DNA of 12,539 nt from Phycisphaerales bacterium (GTDB lineage Bacteria > Planctomycetota > Phycisphaerae > Phycisphaerales > SM1A02). The stretch is taken from positions 1 to 12,539 of the forward strand of contig SKZB01000255.1 in NCBI GenBank assembly GCA_007127615.1, given 5' to 3'. How positions within the stretch are numbered: position 1 is the stretch's first letter; each line of letters begins with the position of its first letter. Both the position numbers and the translations under genes were made by a program. Shown in pieces: positions 1 through 7,313 of the stretch. Below the pieces are notes generated by a model, which ran no database searches, was not told the origin of the DNA, and saw nothing but the letters and a program-made list of their open reading frames with translations.

Positions 1-1
1 G

Positions 2-1438
2 CCGGAGAAGATGGAAGCGGCGGAACTGCTCATGCCGCGCGTCGGCTGGTACTTCAAGGTCATCGTCGGTTTCGTCAGCGTGATGCTCGCCCTCATGTGC
101 ATCGGTCTGATCGACCGGCGTTACGAAGCGGAAGTCAAGGCCGGACGGGCATCCTTCGACCCGATGCGCGTCAACCGCGGCGAGTTCTTCATCTTCTTCC
201 TGCTCAGCGTGATGGGCGTCAACCTCATCTGCTCGGCGAATGATCTGATCTGGCTCTTCCTCGCGCTCGAACTCGTCTCCTTGCCCACGTACGTGATGGT
301 CGCCATGAGTCGGCCGTCGCGCAAGGCGCAGGAGGCGGCGGTCAAGTACTTCTTCCTCGGCGCGATGGCGACGGGAGTTTTCCTGTACGGCTTTGCGCTG
401 CTCTACGGATCGACCGGCACCATCGTGCTGACCGAGATGCGCGATGTCTTCTCGGCCCAGGTCGCGGAAGAGGGCGGCATCAATCTGTTGGGCATCATCG
501 GCATGATCGTGTCACTGCTCGGTGTGGCGTACAAAATCGCCGCCGCGCCGATGCACTTCTACGTGGCGGACGTGTACGAAGGCGCTGCCTCTGCCGTGAG
601 CGCATTCCTTGCGTTCGTGCCCAAGGCCGCGGGTTTCCTCGGCATGATCCTGTTGCTCGGCACGATGGGCTGGGCCGGGCACGCCGGTGAGGGATCAACC
701 GGCCTGCCCATGCCGGTCGTGACGACGCTCTGGATGATCGCGGCGATCACGATGACGCTGGGCAACGTCGGTGCGCTTCTGCAGAGGTCCGTCAAGCGCA
801 TGCTGGCGTATTCATCGGTCGCCCACTCCGGGTATATGGTCATCGGTCTCATCGCCGGCCCGGGGCTGGGGATCAACGGGGTGCTGTTCTATCTGACGGC
901 CTACGGCATCATGAACACCGCCGCCTTCGCGGTCATGGCCGGCCTGGAGCGAAAGAAGGCGGAGATCGAGACCGTCGATGATCTCGCCGGGCTGCGCTAC
1001 AAGCATCCGTCGATGGCGATCGTCATGGCGATCTCCGCGGCGTCACTGCTCGGCGTACCGCCGCTGCTCGGGTTCATGGGCAAGCTGTACATCTTCGTCG
1101 GAGGCGTGGAGACGGGCCATATCCCGCTCGTCATCATCGCGGGCCTCAACAGTGCGATCAGCGCGGGGTACTACCTCTACCTGATCGGCCTGCCGATTCT
1201 CTCGCCGCCGAGCCCGCAGGCGGAAACGATCACGACCGGCGAAGCCCGCTGGCCGCGACTGGCCGGGGTCATCGGCGCCGTCCTGATCGTCATCCTGCCG
1301 GTCTTCACGAACTATCTCTACGATGCCACCGAGCGATCGACCGAGGGATATCTCGACGAGCAGGCGAGACCGATCGGGGCCACCGATGTCGGCGAGTCCG
1401 ATGTGCCGCCGGATCCCGCACTCGCCGCCCGCGAGTAA
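2..1438 (+). CDS. nuoN: NADH-quinone oxidoreductase subunit N, 5' end missing
   Basis: This is a membrane-arm subunit of respiratory complex I, an antiporter-like subunit that couples quinone reduction to proton pumping in the cytoplasmic membrane. The reading frame is open to the window edge. The first ATG (position 11) is probably internal: the conserved glutamate of the 'ALELVSLP' segment is residue 87 from that ATG, while its E. coli counterpart is Glu133, so roughly 45 residues lie upstream. Proton-path lysines are visible in 'YKIAAAPMHF' (K175), 'FVPKAAGF' (K204) and 'GFMGKLYIF' (K358), and the family segment 'VKRMLAYSSVAHSGYM' starts near residue 261. About a dozen hydrophobic helices cover the protein, followed by a polar tail of about 35 residues. 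nuoN is usually the last gene of the nuo operon, which fits the convergent gene 30 bp downstream. Identification is very secure; only the start is missing. Confidence 0.96.
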   Translation, partial: PEKMEAAELLMPRVGWYFKVIVGFVSVMLALMCIGLIDRRYEAEVKAGRASFDPMRVNRGEFFIFFLLSVMGVNLICSANDLIWLFLALELVSLPTYVMVAMSRPSRKAQEAAVKYFFLGAMATGVFLYGFALLYGSTGTIVLTEMRDVFSAQVAEEGGINLLGIIGMIVSLLGVAYKIAAAPMHFYVADVYEGAASAVSAFLAFVPKAAGFLGMILLLGTMGWAGHAGEGSTGLPMPVVTTLWMIAAITMTLGNVGALLQRSVKRMLAYSSVAHSGYMVIGLIAGPGLGINGVLFYLTAYGIMNTAAFAVMAGLERKKAEIETVDDLAGLRYKHPSMAIVMAISAASLLGVPPLLGFMGKLYIFVGGVETGHIPLVIIAGLNSAISAGYYLYLIGLPILSPPSPQAETITTGEARWPRLAGVIGAVLIVILPVFTNYLYDATERSTEGYLDEQARPIGATDVGESDVPPDPALAARE

Positions 1439-1468
1439 CGCGATCCTTCAGGGTGTCCGGATCGGGGG

Positions 1469-1972
1469 TCAATCGAGCAGGTTACGGACGCACGCCGCCG
1501 CCTCGACAAGCCGTTTATCACCTTCGGCGAGGGCCAGGGCGCGCTGAATTTTTTCGCGGATCTTGCGTCGTGCGGCATCTGTGGTTGCATCGCAGAAATT
1601 GTCGTAGACGTCCGCGAGCTTGATCAGCCGGGCTTCCCACGGCCCCTCGGCGAGCTGATGGTCGTACGCCCGTTCGCGCTGATCCTCGGGCAGGCGCATG
1701 TCCTTGCTCATGCGCGCGACGAGCTCCGCGACCCGCGGGCCGAACTGTTCTTCAATCTCGTCGTAATCCGCGCCGGTGTCCTCGATCAGATCATGAAGCA
1801 AGGCCGCGGCGATGACCTCTTCATCCCGGCAGCCGAAACGGAGAATCAACGTCAGCGCGACCCGGGCGGTGTGCGCACTGTAAGGGGTTGCGCCGTCTTT
1901 TCGGTATTGGTGCTCGTGGCCGCGGGCGGCTTTCGACGCGGCCGCCTGCCACGAAGAGGGCGTTGTGCTCAT
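1469..1972 (-). CDS. Small HD-domain hydrolase, MESH1/SpoT-like
   Basis: This is a single-domain HD phosphohydrolase of 167 residues. Family knowledge: MESH1 and the SpoT hydrolase domain remove the 3'-pyrophosphate of (p)ppGpp using Mn2+; animal MESH1 also acts on NADPH. Motifs seen in order: 'HQYRKDGATPYSAH' (residues 21-34, metal ligand H34), 'LLHDLIEDTG' (H60, D61 and the catalytic pair E64-D65), and 'KLADVYDN' (D121 as third metal ligand, N125). No synthetase, TGS or ACT domain follows, so it is a stand-alone hydrolase and not a full Rel/SpoT protein. It converges with nuoN and lies 219 bp beyond the end of the peptidyl-prolyl isomerase gene on the same strand. Upstream of the ATG is TAGGAT (1979-1984), which could serve as a -10 element or, through its AGGA, as a weak ribosome binding site. 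The fold is secure; the substrate (ppGpp, NADPH or another nucleotide) is inferred. Confidence 0.9.
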   Translation of the reverse strand: MSTTPSSWQAAASKAARGHEHQYRKDGATPYSAHTARVALTLILRFGCRDEEVIAAALLHDLIEDTGADYDEIEEQFGPRVAELVARMSKDMRLPEDQRERAYDHQLAEGPWEARLIKLADVYDNFCDATTDAARRKIREKIQRALALAEGDKRLVEAAACVRNLLD

Positions 1973-1978
1973 GGGATC

Positions 1979-1984
1979 ATCCTA
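1979..1984 (-). promoter_or_regulatory. Possible -10 element of the HD hydrolase gene
   Basis: TAGGAT on the - strand ends 6 nt before the ATG at 1972. If used as a -10 it would place the transcript start at the start codon. No good -35 is seen 16 to 18 nt upstream. The AGGA inside it could instead be a weak Shine-Dalgarno sequence 7 nt from the ATG, so this case is ambiguous. Confidence 0.28.
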
Positions 1985-2052
1985 CTCTTGGGGGCATGGT
2001 TTGTGGCGCTTCAGGAATCTGCGCAAGTGACCTGAACGGATGAGAGGTTTTC

Positions 2053-2122
2053 GGGAGAGGCACGGAGGCACGGAGGCACGAAGGGACGGAGCAACGAAGC
2101 GACAGAGCGACGGAGGGAGGGG
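2053..2122 (+). repeat. Degenerate octamer repeat, dispersed copy 1
   Basis: Seven octamers stand in perfect register from 2059: GGCACGGA twice, then GGCACGAA, GGGACGGA, GCAACGAA, GCGACAGA and GCGACGGA, ending in a G-run. The consensus is about GSVACRRA. Positions 2053-2089 match the reverse complement of 12267-12303 at 33 of 37 bases. The array lies in the 219-bp gap between the isomerase and HD genes, which holds no gene that I can support. The same gap has a weak GGGGC/GCCCC inverted repeat (2123-2127 and 2142-2146) just beyond the isomerase stop; it has no T-tract, so I do not call it a terminator. Confidence 0.8.
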
Positions 2123-2191
2123 GGGGCGCACGGCAGTGAAAGCCCCTAAGAAGTAACGTGTCAAAACAATCGCGCTCCCCGTCGCAAGCGG

Positions 2192-3277
2192 TCAACGGAG
2201 AATACGTCCTGGGAAAAGATCCTCGTCCTCGACCTCCGGCTCCACCCGTCGATCGGGACGCCCCTCTCCCGGAAAGCGGGGCGGGGCGGCGATCAGCCAC
2301 GCCCGTTCGATGGTCGGCGGATCGACGGGGAGTCCGCGCCGAGGATCGTCCAGCGGAACATCCGCGAGCGCGAGGATCGTCTCCCACCCCTCGACCACTT
2401 CGGCGAAGCTCGTGTACTGGCCATCCAGGCGGGCCGTTCCGGCGCGCGAAAGGGCAATGTAGAACTGACTTCCCGCGGAGTCCGCGTACTCACCGCGCGC
2501 CATGCCCACGACGCCGAAGTCGTGTTCGAGTTCGCTCGGCTCAAGCGGGAGCCAGTATCCCGGCCCGCCGTTCCCGGTCCCGGAGGGATCCCCACCCTGC
2601 ACGACGAACGGATCGCCGCCGGCGGTCAGCGGAACGATCCGGTGGAAGGTGAGGCCGTCGTAGAACCCCCGATCGACGAGGCGGCGGAAGTTCCAGACGG
2701 TGTTCGGCGACTGATCCGCGCGCAGCGAAAGCCGGAGCTGGCCCTTTGATGTCTCCATGCGAACATCCCGGTCGATAAACAGACGGAAACCGCTGAAGGT
2801 CCGTTCAACGTCCTCCTGGTCATCCTCTGCATATTCATCGCGCCAACCGGCAACGCGCCGGTAAACCGTTCCGTCCGGGCGAGTATCCGGTTCGAGAACG
2901 GGAATCAATCGGCTCAGGAGCGGCTGGATGACCAGGGCCGGGCCGCTCGGATCGCCGAACTCGATGAGCTGCAGATACGCCGGGCGGCGCAGTTCATCGA
3001 GGTCAGGATAGATCGATCTCAGATCAACGAAACCGCGCGGGACTTCCCGGATGGGCCGGATTTCCTCGCCGCTCGCGTCCAGCAGCACCACGCCGAGCTG
3101 ATCGAGGGCCCGGTGTGGGGAAACTTCGATCCGCACCGCCTGATCGGCGGCGGTGAACGTCTGCACCGGACGCAGCGGCTCATGGTCCGACCACGCCTCG
3201 GCGGTTAAAAGCACGGTCGCCAGCGCGGCCGTGAGGGCATGAAGGGCATGAAGGGCAGGATGGGCTGGTTTCAGCAT
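2192..3277 (-). CDS. Secreted cyclophilin-type peptidyl-prolyl cis-trans isomerase
   Basis: The protein has 361 residues and is predicted to catalyse proline cis-trans isomerisation outside the cytoplasm. Residues 1-28 look like a signal peptide, with a possible cleavage after A-E-A at 28. Residues 30-165 form a region I do not recognise. The cyclophilin domain spans about 170-330: 'GLTFHRIV' (FHRI 211-214, catalytic Arg213), 'VVQGGDPSGTG' (226-235), 'DSAGSQFYIAL' (266-276) and 'LDGQYTSFAEVVEG' (284-297). The tryptophan of human cyclophilin A at the drug-binding site (W121) is Tyr288 here, common in bacterial forms. The last 30 residues are acidic and proline-rich. The frame stays open upstream to 3871, but that stretch lies on top of the diadenylate cyclase gene and has no domain; the start at 3277 is chosen because the signal peptide begins there. 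No strong ribosome binding site is seen; GGGAG lies about 17 nt upstream. Confidence 0.9.
   Translation of the reverse strand: MLKPAHPALHALHALTAALATVLLTAEAWSDHEPLRPVQTFTAADQAVRIEVSPHRALDQLGVVLLDASGEEIRPIREVPRGFVDLRSIYPDLDELRRPAYLQLIEFGDPSGPALVIQPLLSRLIPVLEPDTRPDGTVYRRVAGWRDEYAEDDQEDVERTFSGFRLFIDRDVRMETSKGQLRLSLRADQSPNTVWNFRRLVDRGFYDGLTFHRIVPLTAGGDPFVVQGGDPSGTGNGGPGYWLPLEPSELEHDFGVVGMARGEYADSAGSQFYIALSRAGTARLDGQYTSFAEVVEGWETILALADVPLDDPRRGLPVDPPTIERAWLIAAPPRFPGEGRPDRRVEPEVEDEDLFPGRILR
3231..3266 (+). repeat. Nine-base tandem repeat inside the isomerase signal peptide
   Basis: There are four 9-bp units: GTGAGGGCA, TGAAGGGCA twice, then GGATGGGCT. On the coding strand they encode the repeated Ala-Leu-His residues of the signal peptide (about residues 5-16). 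Because the unit is a multiple of three, slippage would lengthen or shorten the signal peptide without breaking the frame. Confidence 0.7.
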
Positions 3278-3335
3278 GATGAGGAAAAGATTCGCTCCCA
3301 CCGGTCTGAAGGTTCCGCTTCGCGCGATGGAGCCG

Positions 3336-3341
3336 TATGCT
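3336..3341 (+). promoter_or_regulatory. Possible -10 element of the diadenylate cyclase gene
   Basis: TATGCT ends 8 nt before the ATG at 3350, within the 72-bp divergent spacer shared with the isomerase gene. No Shine-Dalgarno sequence lies at 5 to 12 nt from the ATG; the nearest GGAG is 17 nt away. The -35 region is poor. This fits a leaderless transcript. An 8-bp direct repeat, ATTCGCTC, occurs at 3290-3297 and at 3342-3349 in the same spacer. Confidence 0.35.
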
Positions 3342-3349
3342 ATTCGCTC

Positions 3350-4216
3350 ATGACGGATCCGGCGAGAATCGCGCGACTGCTCCTGGAATCGGCCAGCACG
3401 ATCGCGCGGGCGAGCCACGCCCGGTCGATCATCGTCGCGGTGGATGCGCTGCCCGAGATGGAAGCCGTGCCGCACGGCACGATTCTGGTCACCCGGGATG
3501 AGGCCGACGATCAACGCGCGCAAAAGATGATGACCGAGGAGAACCGCATGATCCGTGTGCCGGCGGTTGAGCTCGACCGGATGGGGCAGGTCAAACTCGC
3601 CGCGATCATGGCCGTCTCGACCCGCATGCTCAGTCTGAACGATACCGCGGTGTTTCTGTCCGGGCCGTACCGCGCAATCATCGATTCGATGGTGGTCATG
3701 TCGCTCGGCGCGGAGTACGAGCTGTTTGACACCACCGAGCAGCCGGAGATCGATGAACACATCAAACGGGCGGTGTTCCACCGCGTGTTGAGTCTGGCGC
3801 TGCATCTCGGTCAGCACGGCCGGGAAGGGCGCAAGATCGGCACCCTGATTGTCGTCGGCGATGCGCGGCATGTGATCGAACAGTCCGAGCAGATGATCCT
3901 CAATCCGTTCAAGGGCTACGACGAATCATCGCGCAACATCCTCGACGAGCGCATGACCGAAACGATTCGCGAGTTCAGCACGCTGGACGGTGCGTTCATC
4001 ATCCGCGGAAACGGCGTGATCGAGACCGCCGGCGCGCGCTTGAAGGCCGGATTGAGCGAGGGGATCCCCTCCGGTCTCGGCTCGCGGCACGCCGCCGCCG
4101 CGGGGATCACCGCCAACACCCGGTCGATCGCCGTGACCGTCAGTGAATCCGACGGCACGGTGCGCGTCTGGCGGGCCGGAAAGATGGTGGCCAGCTTCGA
4201 GCCGAGCCGGCGATAG
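3350..4216 (+). CDS. Diadenylate cyclase (DisA_N domain), DacZ-like architecture
   Basis: The predicted product (288 residues) makes c-di-AMP from two ATP. The C-terminal half is a DisA_N domain: 'NPFKGYDESSRNI' (185-197), the 'LDGAFIIRGNGVIETAGARL' block (212-231) with the catalytic D213-G214-A215, and 'GLGSRHAAAAGIT' (242-254). The closing 'VSESDGTVRVW' strand (264-274) is also typical. The second signature, normally R-H-R in DisA and CdaA, reads R-H-A here (246-248). The N-terminal 130 residues form a soluble alpha/beta region without membrane helices, so it is not a CdaA; the C-terminal DNA-binding part of DisA is also absent. This resembles archaeal DacZ, whose N-terminal domain is like the pyruvate kinase C-terminal domain; that comparison is from memory. 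An in-frame ATG exists at 3239, but the 37 extra residues would be low-complexity sequence lying over the isomerase signal peptide. gatB follows after 30 bp and may be co-transcribed. Confidence 0.88.
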   Translation: MTDPARIARLLLESASTIARASHARSIIVAVDALPEMEAVPHGTILVTRDEADDQRAQKMMTEENRMIRVPAVELDRMGQVKLAAIMAVSTRMLSLNDTAVFLSGPYRAIIDSMVVMSLGAEYELFDTTEQPEIDEHIKRAVFHRVLSLALHLGQHGREGRKIGTLIVVGDARHVIEQSEQMILNPFKGYDESSRNILDERMTETIREFSTLDGAFIIRGNGVIETAGARLKAGLSEGIPSGLGSRHAAAAGITANTRSIAVTVSESDGTVRVWRAGKMVASFEPSRR

Positions 4217-4234
4217 GGACATCTCCGGCGGCGG

Positions 4235-4240
4235 TACAAT
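4235..4240 (+). promoter_or_regulatory. Possible -10 element of gatB
   Basis: TACAAT (5 of 6 matches to TATAAT) ends 6 nt before the ATG at 4247, in the 30-bp gap after the diadenylate cyclase gene. No Shine-Dalgarno sequence is seen close to the ATG. The hexamer 17 nt upstream (GATAGG) is a poor -35. Read as a promoter, it would give gatB its own leaderless start besides read-through from upstream. Confidence 0.38.
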
Positions 4241-4246
4241 GACGGC

Positions 4247-5779
4247 ATGACCGAAATCACGCGTGCCCAACTGAAGATCGGTCTGGAAATTCACATGCAG
4301 CTCGCCACGCGACGGAAGATGTTCGCGCGGGTCGCGAACGGCGCGCATCCGGATCATGAAGATGCCGAGCCGAATGCATTGATCGATCCGATCGTCGCCG
4401 CCCTGCCCGGCGCGCTGCCGGTCATGAACCGCCGCGCGGTCGAGATGTCGATCATGGTGGGGCTTGCCCTCAACTGCCGCATTCCGGATGAATCGGAATG
4501 GGACCGGAAGAATTATTTTTACCCCGATCTGCCCAAGGGCTACCAGATCAGTCAGTTCGCCGATCCCCTCTGCGCCGACGGACGGGTCGAGGTCTCACGC
4601 GAGGATGGATCGAGCTTCCGCGTGGGGATCATCCGCGCGCATCTCGAAGAGGATTCGGGCAAACTCGGGCACGAACTGCCGGGAGGACGCGCCTACGACG
4701 GCTCGCTCGTGGATCTCAACCGGGCGGGGACGCCGCTTCTGGAAATCGTGACCCAGCCGGACTTGAGCGGTGCGGACGATGCGGTCGCCTTCGCGCGGGA
4801 GGTGCGCAACATCGGACGCTTCCTCAACGTGACCGAAGGCGATATGCAGCGGGGGCACATTCGCTTTGAGCCGAACATCAATCTCATGCTTGAGACCGAA
4901 GACGGCCGCTCGTTCGCCACACCGGTGGTTGAGATCAAGAACCTCAACTCCTTCCGCTCGCTGCGCGATGCGATTCTGCACGAGTCAACCCGTCAGATTG
5001 ATCAGTGGCGGCGGACCGGTGAAACGCACGGCGAAGGCATAAAGACCACGCGCGGCTGGGACCAGGAGAGAGAACGCACCTTTTTGCAGCGCGGGAAGGA
5101 GGATGCGCACGACTATCGTTACTTCCCCGACCCGGATCTGCCGCGGGTCTCGGTGGATGAAGCATGGCTGAACGAGATCCGAGCGCAGGTGCCGAAGCTG
5201 CCCGCCGATCGCCGCCGGATGTACATCGAACAGTTTGAGCTTTCCGTTCGGGAGGCGTGGGCTTTGACCGCGGAACGCGAAGTGTGTGAGTTCTTTGAGC
5301 GCGTGCTGGAGGCGGGCGAGTCGTGTCCGTCACTGGCGGGGGATCAGCCGCACCTCGCGCGGCAGGTCGCCAAGTGGCTGCTCAATGCCGGCGCGCGGGT
5401 GGCGAATGACCGCAGATGCGAAGTGTACGAACTGGGGATCACGCCCGGGCAGGTGGCCCGGCTGATCGAAATGCGCGAGCAGAAGAAGATTGGATCCAAT
5501 GCCGCCGAAACTTTGTTCGAAACAATGTGCCACCCCGCGTTCGATGACGACCCCCGCGTGATCGCCGAACGAGAGGGCCTGCTCCAGGTGCGCGATGATG
5601 CGCAGCTCGAGGCCTGGGTTGAAGCGGCGATCAGCGCCGAACCGGACAGCGCGGAAGATTTTGCCGGGGGCAAGGATGCCGCGGTCGGGCGGCTGATCGG
5701 CGCCATCATGCGCGAAAGCGGGGGGAAGGCCGACGCCGCGGCGGCGCGGGAAACGCTCCACCGGCGCCTGCGCGGATGA
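4247..5779 (+). CDS. gatB: Asp-tRNA(Asn)/Glu-tRNA(Gln) amidotransferase subunit B
   Basis: This is the kinase subunit of the GatCAB transamidase, which converts Glu-tRNA(Gln) (and Asp-tRNA(Asn)) to the correctly amidated form. It phosphorylates the mischarged residue and receives ammonia from GatA. The 510-residue length is slightly above the usual 475-490. Motifs: 'IGLEIHMQL' (11-19), 'DRKNYFYPDLPKGYQISQ' (86-103), 'HLEEDSGKLGH', 'VDLNRAGTPLLEIVTQPDL', 'VEIKNLNSFRSLRDA' and 'KEDAHDYRYFPDPDLP'. The C-terminal 140 residues match the GatB/YqeY tRNA-binding tail, ending in a helix with 'GRLIGAIMRESGGKADA'. The usual 'GSLRCDANVS' segment reads 'GHIRFEPNINL', a known kind of variation. The zinc-site cysteines of some GatB proteins are absent, as in the Staphylococcus protein. 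gatA and gatC are not in the window. The gene ends 4 bp from the convergent MFS gene. Confidence 0.97.
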   Translation: MTEITRAQLKIGLEIHMQLATRRKMFARVANGAHPDHEDAEPNALIDPIVAALPGALPVMNRRAVEMSIMVGLALNCRIPDESEWDRKNYFYPDLPKGYQISQFADPLCADGRVEVSREDGSSFRVGIIRAHLEEDSGKLGHELPGGRAYDGSLVDLNRAGTPLLEIVTQPDLSGADDAVAFAREVRNIGRFLNVTEGDMQRGHIRFEPNINLMLETEDGRSFATPVVEIKNLNSFRSLRDAILHESTRQIDQWRRTGETHGEGIKTTRGWDQERERTFLQRGKEDAHDYRYFPDPDLPRVSVDEAWLNEIRAQVPKLPADRRRMYIEQFELSVREAWALTAEREVCEFFERVLEAGESCPSLAGDQPHLARQVAKWLLNAGARVANDRRCEVYELGITPGQVARLIEMREQKKIGSNAAETLFETMCHPAFDDDPRVIAEREGLLQVRDDAQLEAWVEAAISAEPDSAEDFAGGKDAAVGRLIGAIMRESGGKADAAAARETLHRRLRG

Positions 5780-5783
5780 GCGA

Positions 5784-7097
5784 TCAGTTCCGGCGGTCAC
5801 GCATGCCGGTGGGCGAGACGCGCGTGGCGATGCCGGCGCAGACGGAGGCGGCGAGGCAGTAGACGACGAAAAGCTGCGCGATCGTGGTCATGGTGATCGC
5901 CTGATCGAGCATGACCCCGAGCAGGACGGGCGACAGCGACGTGGAAATGACCATGAAGGCGGTCGTGAGCGCACGGATGCTGCCGAGGTGCTCGACGCCG
6001 TACATCTCCGCCCACGTGGCGGTCAGGATCGGTCCCACCGCGCCCGAGGTCAGTCCGAAGAACATGAAGAAAACGGGAATGGCGAGCGGGTGGGGCGTGA
6101 TCGTGATGGTCAGCATGCCGAGCATGATCGGCATGAGCAGCAGCGGCACGAGACGCAGCGACCCGACGCGGTCAATCAGAATTCCCGTGAGCAGACCGGC
6201 GGGCACCTGAACGGCGGCGAACACGATAAAGCCCGCCGCAAATGTTTGAACCTCCCACCCACGCTCTTCGACCAGGCGCAACTGGTGAAAGAACATGCCG
6301 GTCACCATGAAGGCCGGGCCGAGGACCGCGGGAAGCAGCAGGTGAAACCGGCGGTCGCGAATGACTTCGCGGCGACGCCACTGCCGCATGGAACCCGGGG
6401 AACGCATGGAATCGGTGCGGCTCGTCGGGGAGGCGGGTCCTGGCGACTCGGAATCGGGGGCGTGGCGATTTCGCAAAGCTTCGTGGTAGGCCCGTACGCG
6501 CTCGGAGTGGCCGCGAAGCAGAAACATGATCAGCGGCATCACGACCAGGGCGATGCCCGCCGCAAGGATGAACCAGCTGTTCCGCCATCCGAAGGCGGCG
6601 ATCAGCGCAACGCCGAGCAGCGGAAAGACGGCCTCCCCGGCCGGATAGCCCGCCGAAGCAATGCTGATGGACTTCCCGCGATTCCGGTCGAAGTACCGCG
6701 CCATGCTGGTCATCGAGATGTGGCCGTAGAGCCCCTGCCCGCACAGGCGCAGGAGGTAGATGCCCAGAGCGAGGGTCAGCAGCGTGGGGGAGAAGCCCAG
6801 AAGAAATGAGCCGGCCACCATGCCCGACATGGTGATGAGCGTGAAGGAGCGCAGGTCGAAACGATCCACCATCCCGCCGATCCAGATGATCGAGAGACCA
6901 CTGGCGAGCGTGGCCAGGGAGTAGACCAGTCCGAACTCGCCGTGACTGAGATCAAAATCCGCGCGGATATCATCGTTGAAGAGCGCGATGAAGTACGTCT
7001 GGCCGAAGCTGGAGAAGAGCGTCAGCGCAAAGCCGAAGGTGAGCAGGCGCGGCTGTTCGAGCAGAAAGCGAAGATACGCGCGGAGGGTGGGGGGCAT
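5784..7097 (-). CDS. Major facilitator superfamily transporter
   Basis: This is a 437-residue MFS permease with about twelve membrane helices in two halves. Loop 2-3 carries 'GGMVDRFDLR' (74-83) and loop 8-9 'GILIDRVGSLR' (305-315), both forms of the MFS A motif. The segment 'AEMYGVEHLGSIRAL' (363-377) is typical of MFS members related to the oxalate/formate antiporter group. A charged Ser/Pro-rich central loop (about 196-248) separates the halves. The substrate cannot be told. I place the start at the ATG 7097, directly before 'LRAYLRFLLEQPRLLTFGF'. The frame continues to a GTG at 7274, but those 59 residues are Arg/Ser-rich and match nothing I know. There is no Shine-Dalgarno sequence before 7097, but TACGCT lies 9 nt upstream. 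The 216-bp gap to the prepilin gene contains a hairpin but no other gene. Confidence 0.9.
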   Translation of the reverse strand: MPPTLRAYLRFLLEQPRLLTFGFALTLFSSFGQTYFIALFNDDIRADFDLSHGEFGLVYSLATLASGLSIIWIGGMVDRFDLRSFTLITMSGMVAGSFLLGFSPTLLTLALGIYLLRLCGQGLYGHISMTSMARYFDRNRGKSISIASAGYPAGEAVFPLLGVALIAAFGWRNSWFILAAGIALVVMPLIMFLLRGHSERVRAYHEALRNRHAPDSESPGPASPTSRTDSMRSPGSMRQWRRREVIRDRRFHLLLPAVLGPAFMVTGMFFHQLRLVEERGWEVQTFAAGFIVFAAVQVPAGLLTGILIDRVGSLRLVPLLLMPIMLGMLTITITPHPLAIPVFFMFFGLTSGAVGPILTATWAEMYGVEHLGSIRALTTAFMVISTSLSPVLLGVMLDQAITMTTIAQLFVVYCLAASVCAGIATRVSPTGMRDRRN

Positions 7098-7106
7098 GGG
7101 CGTGGT

Positions 7107-7112
7107 AGCGTA
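7107..7112 (-). promoter_or_regulatory. Possible -10 element of the MFS gene
   Basis: TACGCT on the - strand ends 9 nt before the ATG at 7097. It is a loose match to TATAAT (T, A and final T kept). It is reported because the same TANNNT placement recurs at four other starts in this window. No ribosome binding site competes with it. Confidence 0.27.
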
Positions 7113-7227
7113 ACGGCGCGCGACCACCGGGGACAGCAGATTTTTCCGGGTGACTCGCCCCGGGCCGGCATCGAATCGATGGCCGCCGTCGAGGGAGATG
7201 GAACGGACCGAGGTGAACCGAGAACCG

Positions 7228-7244
7228 AGGTCAGATTCTGACCT
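7228..7244 (-). terminator. Hairpin between prepilin and MFS genes
   Basis: AGGTCAG-ATT-CTGACCT forms a perfect 7-bp stem with a 3-nt loop, 70 bp downstream of the prepilin stop (- strand). No T-tract follows, so intrinsic termination is doubtful. It could also act in an untranslated leader of the MFS gene or as a protein-binding dyad. Confidence 0.3.
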
Positions 7245-7313
7245 TCGACGAGATGAATCCGATTCTGGAATCACCGGCCGCGACTCACGACGAGAAGAAA
7301 TTCGGGCCGGGGC

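Noticed and set aside
1441..1464. CGATCC/GGATCG inverted repeat as a terminator between nuoN and the HD gene
   Set aside because: The stem is only 6 bp, the loop is 12 nt and there is no T-tract on either strand.
2053..2122. CRISPR array
   Set aside because: The repeats are degenerate contiguous octamers with no spacers and no cas genes nearby.
2115..2126. G-run as a G-quadruplex
   Set aside because: Twelve bases with a single A give only three G3 tracts; no full four-tract pattern.
3239..3349. Earlier ATG for the diadenylate cyclase
   Set aside because: It would add 37 low-complexity residues over the isomerase signal-peptide repeat; the conserved part begins after 3350.
3278..3871. Extension of the isomerase frame upstream to 3871
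   Set aside because: The 198 extra residues are the antisense of the diadenylate cyclase gene, rich in His, Arg and Asp with no domain, and the signal peptide begins at 3277.
4247..4400. Loss of zinc-binding cysteines in GatB
   Set aside because: The Staphylococcus aureus GatB also lacks them in this segment, so it is a known variant and not an oddity.
7098..7274. N-terminal extension of the MFS protein from a GTG
   Set aside because: 59 Arg/Ser-rich residues before the first membrane helix, without family support; the ATG at 7097 fits better.
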